64,000 nucleotides of DNA from CAWKEY01 sp963848675. Its GTDB lineage: Bacteria > Pseudomonadota > Gammaproteobacteria > Methylococcales > Methylomonadaceae. Both the position numbers and the translations under genes were made by a program. The DNA lies in assembly GCA_963848675.1 (NCBI GenBank), contig CAWKEY010000044.1, forward strand, positions 340,553 through 404,552, in the 5' to 3' direction. Every line of letters starts with the position of its first letter. Position 1 is the stretch's first letter. This document shows, in pieces, positions 16,508 to 25,213 of this stretch. Below the pieces are notes generated by a model. That model was not told the origin of the DNA. It searched no databases and saw only the letters and a program-made list of their open reading frames with translations.

Positions 16508-17398
16508 TCACTCTCTCCATTGTTCGCTGAACACGCGATAAAATTCTCTATCGGCAACGATTGCGCCGCGTCTGCCGACCAAAGCACAAGCAAACACTTG
16601 CGCCCGTTCCAGAGTCGCCTCCAAAGGCCATTGCTTGCTCAATCCCAGAAGCAGCAAGGCGGCGAAAGCATCGCCCGCTCCTACCGTATCGACAATGCTG
16701 GCAGCTTGCGCCGGCGGGGTGGCGGTAATGACATTTTGCCGCCTGTCCCATGCGATGGCGCCATTTGCGCCGCGGGTCACAATCAGCACTTCCAGATCGT
16801 ATTGGGTGGTCAATGCCCGCATAGCGTTTTCCAGTCCTTTGTACCTGGGGCATAATTCGGCAAGTTCGGCTTCATTGAGTTTGACCCAATCTGCCTCGTG
16901 CAGCAAGGGCAGCAACGTTTCCCGTTCCCACCAGGGCGGCCGCAAATTGACATCGATAAAGATTTTGCCTTGATGCCGGGCCTTGACGGCTTGCAACGCC
17001 GCACGCGCAACCGGGTTTCTGATCGCCAGTGAACCGTGATACACAATGCCCTCAGTATTTTTAGCGTCGAGTAATTTTTCATCGATAAAATCGTAGGCGC
17101 AATCCTCAACGATTTCGTAGTGTGGTTCGCCGTCCTCGATCATCACCTGGACGCTTCCGGTGGGATGATCGCAGTCTGTCTGTAATGCTTCGCGGCTCAT
17201 GCCCCAGGCGTCCATTAAAGCGGCAATTTCGTGTCCCGCTGGATCGTCGCCGATGCGGCTGATGAAACGAGGAGATTGTCCGAACGCCTGCAAATGCCAG
17301 GCAACATTGAACGGCGCGCCGCCCAGAACCCGGCTGCCGTCTGGAAAATGGTCGAACAGCACTTCGCCGAAAACATGGATAGGTTGGTTATTGCTCAT
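16508..17398 (-). CDS. fruK: Fructokinase (PfkB/ribokinase family)
   Basis: 296 residues from the ATG beginning MSNNQPIHVFGE. PfkB features: VLGGAPFNVAWHLQAFG near the N-terminus, IFIDVNLRPPWW, and the ATP/catalytic motif VDTVGAGDAFAALLLLG with the catalytic Asp. It would phosphorylate the fructose released by amylosucrase to fructose 6-phosphate, recycling it for sucrose synthesis. Its start overlaps the end of the phosphatase gene by 11 bp. An open extension to 17452 runs inside the neighbour and is not needed for the fold. Sugar specificity is inferred from the operon. Confidence 0.9.
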   Translation of the reverse strand: MSNNQPIHVFGEVLFDHFPDGSRVLGGAPFNVAWHLQAFGQSPRFISRIGDDPAGHEIAALMDAWGMSREALQTDCDHPTGSVQVMIEDGEPHYEIVEDCAYDFIDEKLLDAKNTEGIVYHGSLAIRNPVARAALQAVKARHQGKIFIDVNLRPPWWERETLLPLLHEADWVKLNEAELAELCPRYKGLENAMRALTTQYDLEVLIVTRGANGAIAWDRRQNVITATPPAQAASIVDTVGAGDAFAALLLLGLSKQWPLEATLERAQVFACALVGRRGAIVADREFYRVFSEQWRE

Positions 17399-18242
17399 GG
17401 TCTTTTTCCATCCAAAGTCGAGTGTCAGGGTGATAATGGGCGACGCCCTCAAGAATGCCCGCGCTGTAATTGCCGTTCATGCCCAGAAATCCGCCTTGCG
17501 CCAGATACAATGCGGCCAGCGTTCCCTGTTCGATGGCCAAATCCTTTGCTTGCTCGACAACTTCATGAGTGGCGTTGGCAACCAAAACGGATTGAATCAA
17601 GCTGGTCAGTACCGGTAAATCATTGCCACTATCGCCGGCGAAAACCGTATTGGTGACATCAAAGCCCTGATGCTGCATCAAAAATTCCACGGCATGAAGT
17701 TTAGTGGCACGCGCAGGGAGCACATCCAATAAACCAGTACAGGCCGCATCGTCGACACTGTAGATTAAGCTGGCCGTCAGGCTTTGGGCGCTAAGACGAT
17801 GCATCATTTCCCGTTGCAGGGCATCGATGTCTTGTCCCAGAGGCAGATAGTAGCTGAGTTTATAGCGGTTTTGCTTGCTTTCTTCCTGTAGGCGCAAGAA
17901 CCCTAGGTCCGCAAACAAAGGCCGTAAATCTTTCGCCTTCAAGCCTCGCCAATCAACCGAAATATCTTGTTCCCACTCTGACCAATGTCGCCAGTCTCCA
18001 GTTCGTACTTGATAAATAGTCGTGCCGACATCACCGATCACCCAATCGGGCAATGGCAGCTCATATTCCCGGATAGCGTCTTCAACCAACACGCGGTGCC
18101 GGCCGCTGACATAAGCCAGGGTCACCTGCGGGCGCGAAACCAGTCGTGTGAAAGCCGCTCGCGCTCCGGGTGATTCAGGCTGATTCCCGTTTGGCAGCAG
18201 GGTGCGGTCAAGGTCGGTACAAATCAGGATACGTTTCAGCAT
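17388..18242 (-). CDS. spp: Sucrose-phosphate phosphatase
   Basis: 284-residue HAD-superfamily phosphatase of the S6PP type. Motif I is CTDLDRTLLP with both aspartates present (residues ~10 and 12), motif II includes LAYVSGRHR, and motif IV is VFAGDSGNDLPVL. It removes phosphate from sucrose 6-phosphate made by the synthase just upstream (15-bp gap). All catalytic residues are intact, in contrast to the phosphatase-like tail of the synthase. Confidence 0.94.
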   Translation of the reverse strand: MLKRILICTDLDRTLLPNGNQPESPGARAAFTRLVSRPQVTLAYVSGRHRVLVEDAIREYELPLPDWVIGDVGTTIYQVRTGDWRHWSEWEQDISVDWRGLKAKDLRPLFADLGFLRLQEESKQNRYKLSYYLPLGQDIDALQREMMHRLSAQSLTASLIYSVDDAACTGLLDVLPARATKLHAVEFLMQHQGFDVTNTVFAGDSGNDLPVLTSLIQSVLVANATHEVVEQAKDLAIEQGTLAALYLAQGGFLGMNGNYSAGILEGVAHYHPDTRLWMEKDHEQ

Positions 18243-18257
18243 AAAGTTTATGCTCCG

Positions 18258-20396
18258 CTAAAGATTGAAAAAATCGTAATGTTCGATGGCCTCCAATATA
18301 CCCTTGGCATGCGACTGCTCGGCGAAATAAACCTGTCCGGTATCGCCCAGTATCGACAATTCTTCACAGTGGCGATTGGCAACGACAACGCCTAAGGTGT
18401 TGCCGCGCAGCATGTCCTCGTCGCCTCCGGAACCACCCGTAACCAGGATACGCTCCAGGGGAATATTCCATTGCCGGGCAACATATCTCAAGGCCTGGCC
18501 TTTAGAAGCCCTGGCCGGAACGATGTCTAAAAACTGTCCGAATGAGAGTGTCGTATTAGCCGGCAATTCTTGCTGCCGCAGTAAAGTCAGGATTTCTTCC
18601 ATCGCTGGTGCGCTACTGCTGTTGTAATCATAGGAAATTTTAAACCGGCTCTGTTCGCTTTTAGCTTGTGGTGTCAGGCCGGGTAGTCCGCCAATAAGGC
18701 GTCGTAGCGCCTGCGGCATCCACAAATGATCAATGTGGTTAGTCCAGGCGATGTCGGCGATCAATTGCGGTGCGAAATAGATTTCGGTGCCCAAACTGGT
18801 AATTAAAATGTCCGGCATCGGGATACGGTGCATTTTTAAAATCGTCAGTACCGAATCGAGCCGCCGTCCGGTCGCGATGCCGAATAGAAATTTCTTTCGT
18901 TTTTCACGGATAAGTTTTACAAATTGTTCCAGTCCCTCGGAGTCGCCCAACAATGTATTGTCGATAGCAGTAAAAATGGCTTGCTTCCGGTAGCGGCCGG
19001 TCTTGACAACCGGAGGGGCTACCGGGAGGTGTTCCCGGTGCGTCGATAACGCCCCGATTTTTTGCAAATAGGCTTGTGCATGGGCGTCCCAGGAATAATA
19101 CCGGACAACGTTTTGTAAGCCATTTGCGGAAAACTCCCGCCAAATCTTCGGATTTTCGAGGATAGTCAACAATGCTTCGGCAATCGCCGCTTTATCCAGA
19201 GGATCAACCAGCACGCCGTTATGGCAATTACCGATGATATCCACCGGACCGCCGTTTTCGGTGGCAACCAGCGGTAGACCGCTGGCGGCCGCTTCCAGTA
19301 AAGTCAAGCCGAACGGTTCGGTTAAGGCCGGATTGATGAAAATACCTCCAGATACCGCTGCAAGACGATAAATATCAGCAACGTCGTCAGCCGAGTGGTG
19401 TTTCGGGAGTGCGACCCGGCCGTATAAATCATAACAATCGACAACCAGCAACAACTCCGTTAAAACCCCTTGCGGGCCCTCGCTCAGCTCCCTGATATCG
19501 TCACGATTGCCGGCAATGATGACCAGATTGGCCAGCGCCTGCAAACGCGGTGATTCCCCGTAAGCTTCCAAAAGTCCAACGATATTCTTCCGTTCATCAG
19601 GGCGGGAAAGCGCCAATATCATCGGCTTATCTGGTTTATGAAGAGATATTTCGAGGTTTTTTGCAAAGGCGATATGTTCGCCGGCTGAAACGGGAGGATG
19701 AAACATTTCAAGATCGGTTCCCGGCGGTATGATCGCCATCTTGTCCGGCGTGTAGCAATTGTAGAGCTCGTATTGCTCTTCGATTTCATTGCGGGTGCTG
19801 GTAATCACTAGGTCGGCGTTGGTCAGCGTATCCTCTTCGGCGTCGATGCGGCGCGACATATGATAGCGCTCCTCGATATCCTCCATCGGCAAGCCCAGGG
19901 CCAGCAGCCTTCGGAATTTATCGCGTCCCAGAGAGTGGCCGGTATGGATCAACGGTAAACCCGTCCAATGCGAAAGGCGCACGCCCACATAACCGGCATC
20001 GGCATAATGGCTGTGCAGAATATCCGGCAAGCGCGGCTGACGGTGCAGCCAACTCAGTAAATTATCGGCGAAACTATCCAGATGGTCCCATAGCTCTTCC
20101 TTGCGGATATAACCTTCAGGACCCGCTTCAATGCGGACTATTTGTGCATTTTCCACCAGCGGTTCGTTGAGCTCGGCGTAATCGGGACTGACTTCGATGT
20201 CAATTACCCGCCGCGTTATCAAATCCACACGCTCGACATTTGGCTGTTTTGCCAAGGCTTTAGCTAGTTCAACAACATATTTGGTTTGGCCGCCGGTATC
20301 CGCGTCGCGTCCCAGTTCCAGATTGTGGCCCCGGATCAAGCCGTGGACGCTGATTAATACGATATACAACGGTTCGTTATTAGTGTCTTCAATCAT
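18258..20396 (-). CDS. sps: Sucrose-phosphate synthase with an inactive-looking phosphatase-like tail
   Basis: About 712 residues. Residues ~1-470 are a GT-B glycosyltransferase with ISVHGLIRGHNLELGRDADTGGQ, SHYADAGYVGVRLSH, HTGHSLGRDK and the donor-site EPFGLTLLEAAASGLP. It joins UDP-glucose and fructose 6-phosphate. Residues ~480-710 resemble S6PP, but the nucleophile motif reads TAIDNTLLG, so the first Asp of DxDxT is replaced by Ala and the domain is probably non-catalytic, as in many synthases. The ATG at 20396 has GAG upstream; in-frame ATGs at 20426 and 20453 are alternatives. First gene of the sucrose operon. Confidence 0.94.
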   Translation of the reverse strand: MIEDTNNEPLYIVLISVHGLIRGHNLELGRDADTGGQTKYVVELAKALAKQPNVERVDLITRRVIDIEVSPDYAELNEPLVENAQIVRIEAGPEGYIRKEELWDHLDSFADNLLSWLHRQPRLPDILHSHYADAGYVGVRLSHWTGLPLIHTGHSLGRDKFRRLLALGLPMEDIEERYHMSRRIDAEEDTLTNADLVITSTRNEIEEQYELYNCYTPDKMAIIPPGTDLEMFHPPVSAGEHIAFAKNLEISLHKPDKPMILALSRPDERKNIVGLLEAYGESPRLQALANLVIIAGNRDDIRELSEGPQGVLTELLLVVDCYDLYGRVALPKHHSADDVADIYRLAAVSGGIFINPALTEPFGLTLLEAAASGLPLVATENGGPVDIIGNCHNGVLVDPLDKAAIAEALLTILENPKIWREFSANGLQNVVRYYSWDAHAQAYLQKIGALSTHREHLPVAPPVVKTGRYRKQAIFTAIDNTLLGDSEGLEQFVKLIREKRKKFLFGIATGRRLDSVLTILKMHRIPMPDILITSLGTEIYFAPQLIADIAWTNHIDHLWMPQALRRLIGGLPGLTPQAKSEQSRFKISYDYNSSSAPAMEEILTLLRQQELPANTTLSFGQFLDIVPARASKGQALRYVARQWNIPLERILVTGGSGGDEDMLRGNTLGVVVANRHCEELSILGDTGQVYFAEQSHAKGILEAIEHYDFFNL

Positions 20397-20549
20397 TATT
20401 GTTTTGGTCTCAATTATCCGGTTCATATAAAACTTGCGCAGAGGATGCTGCAAACAAAAACCATTTGAGCCTAAAGACGAATACTTTGGCTCTTGCTGCC
20501 GGGTCTGCGTCGATCAAAAACTCCAGCTTTCAGTTTCGGCAATGCAGAG

Positions 20550-20765
20550 TTATATTCCCGTATTGGTAATCGCCAGCAAGAGGCCGATCATCTGCTTTAC
20601 CCAGGCCTGTTGGTTGAAGGTAAATTCCGAACCGGTGCTGATCGGCAAGTGCAAGTGCTTCTGAAACTGTTCCTGCACCCGTTGACAGGGAATCAGTTGA
20701 TACTGCGACAAATATACGGCCTGGGTCTTGGTTGCGTCTGCCGGAAAGGGCGCTGTAACCCGTAA
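20550..20765 (-). pseudogene. IS66-family transposase fragment
   Basis: The minus-strand frame reads TAPFPADATKTQAVYLSQYQ, LIPCQRVQEQFQKHLHLPIS and TGSEFTFNQQAW, matching the internal region of IS66 TnpC-type transposases that normally reads 'AVYLNQYQLIPYKRVQE..F...PLSxGTxFNxNxxA'. Only about 70 residues survive; no DDE catalytic residues, start or terminal repeats are seen. The rest of 20454-21074 holds no gene; the sps promoter must lie in or beside this remnant. Confidence 0.65.
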
Positions 20766-21074
20766 CTGGACACCCAAGCAAACACAATGGCTTGATAAAT
20801 GAAAATTTTTACTGTCGAATGTTTTGTAACTGTAGTTGTTTTCAGTTTGGGATGCTAGCACAATAGCAGTAAGCGGATCAAACTTGCCAGCCCGCTATAT
20901 AAGACTTGCATACGTAGGAAAGGGCGCCAAACACGGTGCTTTAGGCGATGTATTAGAGGTGTCGTTGCCGGGAGATTACATCTGAAAAAAAACGCAAAAA
21001 CGGTGGTCTGTGAATGATTACTCATTTAAACTCAGTCTCCTGCAATGTAGTTCAACCAACAACGGAGTCAACCT

Positions 21075-22250
21075 ATGGAATCTTATCCTTCTGAACTTCT
21101 GCTGATCGCCTTTGTTGCGATGCTTGCGCCTTTCCTGGCCGAATTGCCCAGTAATTTCCGCGTGCCTGTCGTGGTGCTTGAAGTCTTTTTGGGAATACTG
21201 ATAGGCCCGCATGTTTTCAATCTGTCTAGCCCCGATGGCATGATCGGAACATTGAGCCAACTCGGACTGACGTTTTTACTGTTCATGGTCGGACTTGAGA
21301 TTAATCTCGAGGAAATTCGCGGCAGACCCTTGTCATTGGCGGTCGGGGGCTGGTTTCTTTCGTTTTTCCTGGCGATGGCCTGCATGTTCTTCTTCAATGT
21401 CATCGGGCTCATCCAGACGCCGCCTTTACTGGCAGGAATTGCCTTATCCACTACCGCCTTGGGTGTGCTTGCCCCTATTCTGCGTGACCGTGGAGAACTG
21501 GAATCCGATTTTGGGAAGTATTTGTTTGCAGCTGCGGTTGTTGGAGAGCTCGCGCCTTTGGTGGTCATTTCGGTGCTTGTAATTCCCACCAATGATACCT
21601 TTTTACATGCCTTGTTCATGGTGACCTTTATTGTCATCACCCTGGTCGCGGCCAATATAGCACTAACTGCGCGCTCATCTCGACTGATCGTAAAACTGTC
21701 GCGCACTATGCAAAGTAGTGGCCAGTTGCCGGTAAGAATTTGTATTTTACTTCAGGTCTTATTGGTCGCACTCGCCGCTAAATTCGGTTTGAATATCGTG
21801 ATGGGAGCATTTACTGCAGGCATTGTCGTTGGACTCGCCATTAAAGGCAAAGGCGGGGAACTTTTGATGCATAAGCTGGACGCTATTGGTTATGGCTTTC
21901 TGATCCCCATCTTCTTTATCGTCGCGGGCATGAAGTTTGACGTCAGCGCCTTATGGTCCGCTCCACTGGCGCCTGTTCAAGTGATGCTTTTGCTGGCTTT
22001 AATGCTCTTGATTCGAGGAGTTCCGATGTTCTTATACAAGAAGGAACTGACTGCCGAAGAGAAGATTCCGTTCGCATTTTATTCCGCTACAGGCTTGCCT
22101 TTGATCATTATCATCAGCGAAATCGGCGTTTCCTCTGGACTTATGCCCCAGGACAGGGCGTCTATTTTGGTCAGTGCGGGCATGATCTCGGTCTTGTTAT
22201 TTCCTGTTCTGGCCGTCAAATTACGTGGTAAATTCGTTTTACCCTGGTAA
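21075..22250 (+). CDS. CPA2-family cation:proton antiporter (KefB-like membrane domain only)
   Basis: 391 residues with about 11-12 membrane helices: LLLIAFVAMLAPFLAELP, VVVLEVFLGILIGPHV, LGLTFLLFMVGLEINLEEI. It exchanges Na+ or K+ for protons across the inner membrane. There is no C-terminal TrkA-N domain, unlike KefB/KefC, so it is a short form. The E-rich GELAPLVVISVL helix corresponds to the ion-binding region of the family. Preceded by CAACGGAGTC, with its own transcription likely. The ion cannot be assigned from sequence. Confidence 0.88.
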   Translation: MESYPSELLLIAFVAMLAPFLAELPSNFRVPVVVLEVFLGILIGPHVFNLSSPDGMIGTLSQLGLTFLLFMVGLEINLEEIRGRPLSLAVGGWFLSFFLAMACMFFFNVIGLIQTPPLLAGIALSTTALGVLAPILRDRGELESDFGKYLFAAAVVGELAPLVVISVLVIPTNDTFLHALFMVTFIVITLVAANIALTARSSRLIVKLSRTMQSSGQLPVRICILLQVLLVALAAKFGLNIVMGAFTAGIVVGLAIKGKGGELLMHKLDAIGYGFLIPIFFIVAGMKFDVSALWSAPLAPVQVMLLLALMLLIRGVPMFLYKKELTAEEKIPFAFYSATGLPLIIIISEIGVSSGLMPQDRASILVSAGMISVLLFPVLAVKLRGKFVLPW

Positions 22251-22302
22251 TACTTAGGGCAAAATCACGCTAGTCAAAGTAACCCAGATGTGAAATTTTT
22301 AT

Positions 22303-22426
22303 TTTGGTACAACGAACTCCATTTTTTCCTTTACCGCCTGGAAGCATCGCCTGGTTTTCTGGATAGGTGCAATCATAGTCGGACTGGTTGCCGTCATGTT
22401 CAGTGCTCCTTTGGCTTACTCTGGTA
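22303..22426 (+). pseudogene. Possible ClC chloride-channel N-terminal fragment
   Basis: One frame reads TAWKHRLVFWIGAIIVGLVA followed by VMFSAPLAYSG, resembling the first helix of ClC-type channels ('W..RLVFW.GA..VGLVAV.FA'). It lacks a clear start, and the remainder of the gene is absent. The frame closes at a stop near 22489. The assignment rests on a single short match. Confidence 0.35.
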
Positions 22427-22515
22427 CGGACTTTCACCGTACTGATAGTACGCCCTTACGGGCGGGTATGACGAGCTTCTGCATAATCTGACAAAAGAAA
22501 TAAAGGGGGCGCATT

Positions 22516-23463
22516 TTGAAATCGCTTGAGTCGATGTTTTTTGCCAAGGATTTTATTGAAACTGCGGAAGGGCTCATTTTTGCAGTGGTTGCGCAGGGTA
22601 CGGAGCAGGGCAAAGTACTCTGTTTTTTACGATATGTGCGCGAACATTCCGGCTGGAAAAAATATTCGACGGCGCAGGCCAATGCGTTTTTAAAGCGCCA
22701 TCACCCGGATTATCTGCATTATTCCACTATTCTGGATGCGCACTTGCACGCGGTAGCCATCACCCGGATAGTCAAACATCATCAGCCCAGAGCCCGATTA
22801 CAGCAGATCATGCTGTCACCTCGGCATGATTCCATTGAGGGCGATTTGTGGCAGCTCGGCCAACTGTTTCATCAGCACGGTCTGGATTTACAACAAGCCG
22901 GCATAACCGGTTCGCTGCTGGTAGGCGTTCAGCAGGCCAGTTCGGATATTGATTGGGTGTGTTATGGGCGGGAGGTCTTTCAGCAAACCCGAGACATTAC
23001 CCGTACGCTTATTCAGCAAGGCCAATTGCAGGCATTAAATGACCGTGACTGGCAGCAATCCTACTGCCGGCGCGCCTGTTCGTTAAGTTTTGCGGAATAT
23101 GTCTGGCATGAGCGCCGGAAGTATAACAAGGCGGTTATTAACGGCCGGAAATTTGACTTGAGTTTGATTGACACAGACGCCGCTCATGTCGATAAAAATT
23201 ATCAAAAATGCGGGGCTATCTCCTTACAGTGCAAAATAACCGACGCCAGCCGTGCCTTCGATTATCCGGCTGAGTTTAAAATCGACCATGCAGAAATTAG
23301 TGCCCTGGTCAGCTTTAGCGCAACGTATACCGGCCAGGCCGTCACCGGCGAAACCGTGGCAATATCAGGTCTGCTGGAGCAGACAGAGCAAGGAGCACAA
23401 CGCATTGTGGTGGGTTCCAGCCGTGAGGCCGATGGCGAATATATCAAGGTCATCCATGCCTAA
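22516..23463 (+). CDS. Nucleotidyltransferase-like protein of the C1 cofactor cluster, function unknown
   Basis: 315 residues from a TTG start with a strong AAAGGGGG ribosome-binding site seven bases upstream. The centre (about 130-160) has GSLLVGVQQASSDIDWVCYG, the GS...DxD pattern of the pol-beta-type nucleotidyltransferase fold; the second part of the domain may include KFDLSLID. The C-terminal ~70 residues (ATYTGQAVTGETVAISGLLE) look like a small beta domain. It overlaps the HAD gene by 8 bp and leads into beta-RFAP synthase, so a role in making or modifying the pterin cofactor is inferred, not shown. Confidence 0.7.
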   Translation: MKSLESMFFAKDFIETAEGLIFAVVAQGTEQGKVLCFLRYVREHSGWKKYSTAQANAFLKRHHPDYLHYSTILDAHLHAVAITRIVKHHQPRARLQQIMLSPRHDSIEGDLWQLGQLFHQHGLDLQQAGITGSLLVGVQQASSDIDWVCYGREVFQQTRDITRTLIQQGQLQALNDRDWQQSYCRRACSLSFAEYVWHERRKYNKAVINGRKFDLSLIDTDAAHVDKNYQKCGAISLQCKITDASRAFDYPAEFKIDHAEISALVSFSATYTGQAVTGETVAISGLLEQTEQGAQRIVVGSSREADGEYIKVIHA

Positions 23464-24118
23464 ATTGCCCGATTTCGACGCGGTGATTTTTGATATGGAT
23501 GGTCTGGTGCTGGATACCGAGAGCACCTACAGTCTGGCCTGGCAGCAGGCTGCTGCAGCAATGGGTTATGATTTATCCGAGCCTTTTTGCCTGTCTTTGT
23601 CGGGTCTACATTATCGGGCGGTAGAGCAACAATTGCTGGCGTTATGCGGGGCTGATTTTAATCTGAACGAATTCAATCATCTCAGTGCCGATTACTGGCG
23701 CCGGTATGTCGGCGCAAATGGTATCCAGGTAAAAGAAGGATTTAGCCTGCTGCTTGAACACCTGATCAATAAGGAAATTCCGTATTGCCTGGCCACCAAC
23801 AGCCGGGCCTTGAATGCCTATGAATGCCTTGAACAGGCTGGCTTAAAAAATGTGTTTGCCACCATCGTCACGCGCGATCATGTTCAGCAAGGCAAGCCGG
23901 AACCCGATATTTTTATCAAGGCGGCAGAGCTGTTAAACGTCAATATCCGCCGGTGCCTGGTGCTTGAAGATTCTCATGCCGGTATTATGGCTGCAGTCCG
24001 AGCCGGCGCTTTTTCGGTGTTCATTCCATCGGCGTGGCCTTTTGAACAGCGAACCGCCGAACTGTGCGATGTGATGATGCATGATTTGGTGCAATTGGCT
24101 GAAACGCTGGCTGCCTGA
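23456..24118 (+). CDS. HAD-superfamily hydrolase (beta-phosphoglucomutase-like)
   Basis: 220 residues. Motif I is VIFDMDGLVLDTES, motif II lies in CLATNSRA, motif III is the Lys in QQGKPEPDIF and motif IV is LVLEDSHAGIMAA. Class I cap, subfamily IA variant 3, cytoplasmic. The ATG at 23456 overlaps the preceding gene by 8 bp, and the next gene starts 2 bp after its stop, so it belongs to the cofactor operon. It may dephosphorylate a phosphorylated intermediate of tetrahydromethanopterin synthesis; the substrate is unknown. Confidence 0.87.
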   Translation: MPKLPDFDAVIFDMDGLVLDTESTYSLAWQQAAAAMGYDLSEPFCLSLSGLHYRAVEQQLLALCGADFNLNEFNHLSADYWRRYVGANGIQVKEGFSLLLEHLINKEIPYCLATNSRALNAYECLEQAGLKNVFATIVTRDHVQQGKPEPDIFIKAAELLNVNIRRCLVLEDSHAGIMAAVRAGAFSVFIPSAWPFEQRTAELCDVMMHDLVQLAETLAA

Positions 24119-24120
24119 TC

Positions 24121-25128
24121 ATGTATAATTTCCGCCATTTTTTAGCACCACAACAGCACCTAAATTTGATAGCTCAACACTCTACAGTTTCAGTCATTGC
24201 CCCGGCCAGATTGCACATGGGCTTTATTGATTTAAGCGGGTCCCTCGGCCGTCATTTCGGCAGCATCGGTGTTGCGCTGAATGAAATCAGTACCCGCATC
24301 ACCGTCACCCGCGCCGGGCAACGCACAGTCTCCGGCCCCTGCGCGGCGCGGGCCGAAAAATGTCTAACGCGCTTATGTCAGGCCTTGCAGGTGTCGGACC
24401 AACTCCATATCAGCATTGAAACCGCGATTCCCGAACATGTAGGCCTGGGTTCCGGCACCCAAATGTCGCTGGCCATCGGCACGGCAGTGAATGCGTTGTA
24501 CGGATTAGGGCTTAGTGTGCGCGACATTGCCGCCATGACTGACCGGGGCCAGCGTTCAGGGATCGGCATCGGCGTGTTTGAACAGGGCGGACTGGTAGTC
24601 GATGGCGGCCGTGGCGACAAGACCATCACGCCCCCGGTTCTTTCGCATATGAATGTGCCTGAAGACTGGCGTTTTATTCTGGCTTTTGATGAGCGCGGCC
24701 AGGGCCTGCATGGCCAGCAGGAAATACAGGCATTCAAAACCTTGCCGCCTTTCCCTCAGCAGGAAGCCGCGCGTTTATGCTATCTCTTGCTGATGCAGGG
24801 GCTTCCGGCCGTCGCCGAAAACGACATCGTCAAATTTGGCGAGGTCATTACCAAGCTACAACAATCGGTAGGCGAGCATTTTGCTCCGGCCCAGGGCGGC
24901 GTTTTTACCAGTCCCGAAGTTGCCGAGGTTATGCACTGGTTTGCACAGCAAGGCACCGTGGCCATAGGCCAGACCTCCTGGGGGCCAACCGGTTTCTGTG
25001 CGATTGAGGGTGCTGAACAGGCACAAGCTTTGGTCTGCCAAGCGACACGAACATTTGCCCATTTTGACAAGCTGAGTTTTGTTATTGCGAGTGCGCGCAA
25101 CAGTGGCGGGGATGTGCTGGCCAGTTAG
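24121..25128 (+). CDS. mptG: Beta-ribofuranosylaminobenzene 5'-phosphate (beta-RFAP) synthase
   Basis: 335 residues of the GHMP-like beta-RFAP synthase family, which joins 4-aminobenzoate (or 4-hydroxybenzoate) to PRPP with loss of CO2, the first committed step of tetrahydromethanopterin synthesis. Landmarks: APARLHMGFIDLSGSLGRHF at the start of the fold, the nucleotide-binding IPEHVGLGSGTQMSLAIGTA, RSGIGIGVFEQGGLVVDGGR, and QTSWGPTGFCAIEG near the C-terminus. The first ~25 residues are not needed for the fold, so a later start is possible. Lies 2 bp after the HAD gene. The pabB gene further on supplies the aminobenzoate precursor. Confidence 0.93.
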   Translation: MYNFRHFLAPQQHLNLIAQHSTVSVIAPARLHMGFIDLSGSLGRHFGSIGVALNEISTRITVTRAGQRTVSGPCAARAEKCLTRLCQALQVSDQLHISIETAIPEHVGLGSGTQMSLAIGTAVNALYGLGLSVRDIAAMTDRGQRSGIGIGVFEQGGLVVDGGRGDKTITPPVLSHMNVPEDWRFILAFDERGQGLHGQQEIQAFKTLPPFPQQEAARLCYLLLMQGLPAVAENDIVKFGEVITKLQQSVGEHFAPAQGGVFTSPEVAEVMHWFAQQGTVAIGQTSWGPTGFCAIEGAEQAQALVCQATRTFAHFDKLSFVIASARNSGGDVLAS

Positions 25129-25213
25129 ACACTGCGGGTTATGCCGTTAGCGGAAATATAATGCCGGGGATATTATCGCCAAGCGGGCCTGCCCCATAAA
25201 AATAGCCAATAAG

